Shown piece after piece: positions 20,964 to 21,586 of a DNA stretch of 21,586 bases. The stretch covers positions 1 to 21,586 of the forward strand of contig CAAFRM010000144.1 in NCBI GenBank assembly GCA_900765465.1. The letters are read 5' to 3'. Both the position numbers and the translations under genes were made by a program. How positions within the stretch are numbered: the stretch's first letter is position 1; every line of letters begins with the position of its first letter. The stretch comes from an uncultured Prevotella sp. GTDB lineage: Bacteria; Bacteroidota; Bacteroidia; Bacteroidales; Bacteroidaceae. The notes under the pieces were generated by a model. That model made no database searches. It saw nothing but the letters and a program-made list of their open reading frames with translations, and was not told the DNA's origin.

Positions 20964-20989
20964 AAGACCGCCAAAAGTTTGGCGGTCTT
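20964..20989 (+). terminator. Hairpin after miaB overlapping the next promoter
   Basis: AAGACCGCCAAA (20964-20975) and TTTGGCGGTCTT (20978-20989) form a 12-base dyad. The innermost pairs must open for a loop. Only a weak T signal follows, so termination may be partial. The right arm contains the -33 TTTG of the ABC gene promoter. Confidence 0.55.
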
Positions 20990-21009
20990 CCTTAAAAACA
21001 CTATATTTG
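20978..21009 (+). promoter_or_regulatory. Promoter of the ABC exporter gene (TTTG-N20-TATATTTG)
   Basis: TTTG at 20978-20981 and TATATTTG at 21002-21009 are 20 bases apart. The -7 box ends five bases before the ATG at 21015, implying an almost leaderless mRNA. Confidence 0.7.
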
Positions 21010-21014
21010 CACCT

Positions 21015-21586
21015 ATGAAGGAATTTTTGCAAATCTTACGCCGATTCGTCCCTCCATACAAGAAGTATCTGGGGCTTTCAGTTCTGTTCAATATCCTGTC
21101 TGCGGTATTGAACATCTTTTCGTTTGCAGCCTTGATACCAATCCTGCAGATCCTCTTCCAGGTAGATGGTGGCATCCGTGCCAACGACTATATGCACTGG
21201 GACGGAACGCTGGGTAGCATCAAGGAAGTGGCAACCAACAACCTGTATTATTACATCCAGGAGTTCATCGTGGCGCACAGTGCCTCTACAGCTCTTCTGG
21301 TCATCGGCTTGTTCCTTGCCTTCATGACATTCCTCAAGACGGGAGCCTACTTCCTCTCGTCAGCCACCATCATCCCTATCCGTACAGGTATTGTTCGCGA
21401 TATCCGCAACCAGCTCTACCAGAAGATTACCTCGCTTTCGCTGGGCTTCTTCAGCGAGGAGCGCAAGGGAGATATCATCGCCCGAATGAGCGGTGATGTG
21501 CAGGAAGTGGAGAACAGCATCATGTCGTCGCTCGATATGCTCTTCAAGAATCCTATCCTCATTCTCTTCTATTTCATTACGCTCAT
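21015..21586 (+). CDS. ABC exporter, transmembrane domain (MsbA-like; 3' truncated by window edge)
   Basis: The first 190 codons of an ABC transporter permease/ATP-binding fusion; the frame runs off the window. The start MKEFLQILRRFVPPYKKY followed by a long hydrophobic segment (LGLSVLFNILSAVLNIFSFA) is typical of lipid-flippase/MsbA-type exporters in Bacteroidota. Two further membrane segments (~95-115 TALLVIGLFLAFMTFLKTGA, and the start of another at the edge) flank an extracellular loop. The coupling region ending SLGFFSEERKGDIIARMSGD, then VQEVENSI, is the signature that precedes helix 3-4 of this family. The Walker motifs lie beyond the window. Its own promoter overlaps the hairpin after miaB. 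Substrate (lipid A core, other lipid or peptide) is not readable from this portion. Confidence 0.85.
   Translation, partial: MKEFLQILRRFVPPYKKYLGLSVLFNILSAVLNIFSFAALIPILQILFQVDGGIRANDYMHWDGTLGSIKEVATNNLYYYIQEFIVAHSASTALLVIGLFLAFMTFLKTGAYFLSSATIIPIRTGIVRDIRNQLYQKITSLSLGFFSEERKGDIIARMSGDVQEVENSIMSSLDMLFKNPILILFYFITL

Noticed and set aside
1..21586. tRNA, rRNA or known riboswitch
   Set aside because: None was recognised by eye on either strand; a covariance-model scan would be needed for a definite statement.

Overview
The window reads as chromosomal DNA of a gut-type Bacteroidota, most likely Prevotella/Segatella (S. copri-like). Support comes from the gene families (AAA/DUF4143 ATPase, BspA-like repeats fused to a kinase, a T9SS-like tail, RHS proteins with a DUF6443-like start), from repeated matches to the Bacteroidota promoter form TTTG-N19/20-TAnnTTTG, and from A-rich leaders with little Shine-Dalgarno signal. 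Genus is inferred; no rRNA or tRNA gene was recognised.

Layout. (1) 1-2352: the 3' part of a Na/phosphate cotransporter with a PhoU-like tail, a terminator, then a convergent small protein with a helix-turn-helix-like start. (2) 2353-5461: one minus-strand AAA/DUF4143 ATPase in an unusual intergenic landscape. This holds 22-bp tandem repeats, ~20-bp degenerate tandem repeats, two long direct repeats carrying inverted repeats (one overlapping the ATPase promoter), a nested 187-bp palindrome, and the 3' remnant of a lost gene that still has its terminator. (3) 5462-7252: an exported protein with a proline-rich repeat linker and a transglutaminase-like Cys-His-Asp domain. (4) 7337-15914: a visibly A/T-richer block of five same-strand, tightly packed genes: an exported protein with a T9SS-like tail, an RHS/YD protein with a variable C-terminal tip, two duplicated small membrane proteins, and an SpvB-like/YD protein. 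(5) 16055-21586: housekeeping-like G/C-richer genes: a minus-strand transmembrane Ser/Thr kinase with a BspA-like outer domain, an extended SDR, a PAP2 membrane enzyme, MiaB, and the start of an ABC exporter.

The most interesting part is region 4. The RHS gene (8377-11748) and the SpvB-like gene (12582-15914) look like the two halves of a toxin-complex B/C-type shell, encoded separately. The RHS protein ends, after its core, in a ~230-residue glycine-rich tip with membrane-type segments. The two small multi-pass proteins that follow are candidate immunity proteins. They are a tandem duplication whose ends are nearly identical and whose middle is divergent, and the second copy is preceded by what looks like the last bases of the toxin gene, a possible scar of an earlier toxin tip. 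Related hairpins lie at both edges of the block. All function statements for region 4 are inference from domain patterns and gene order.
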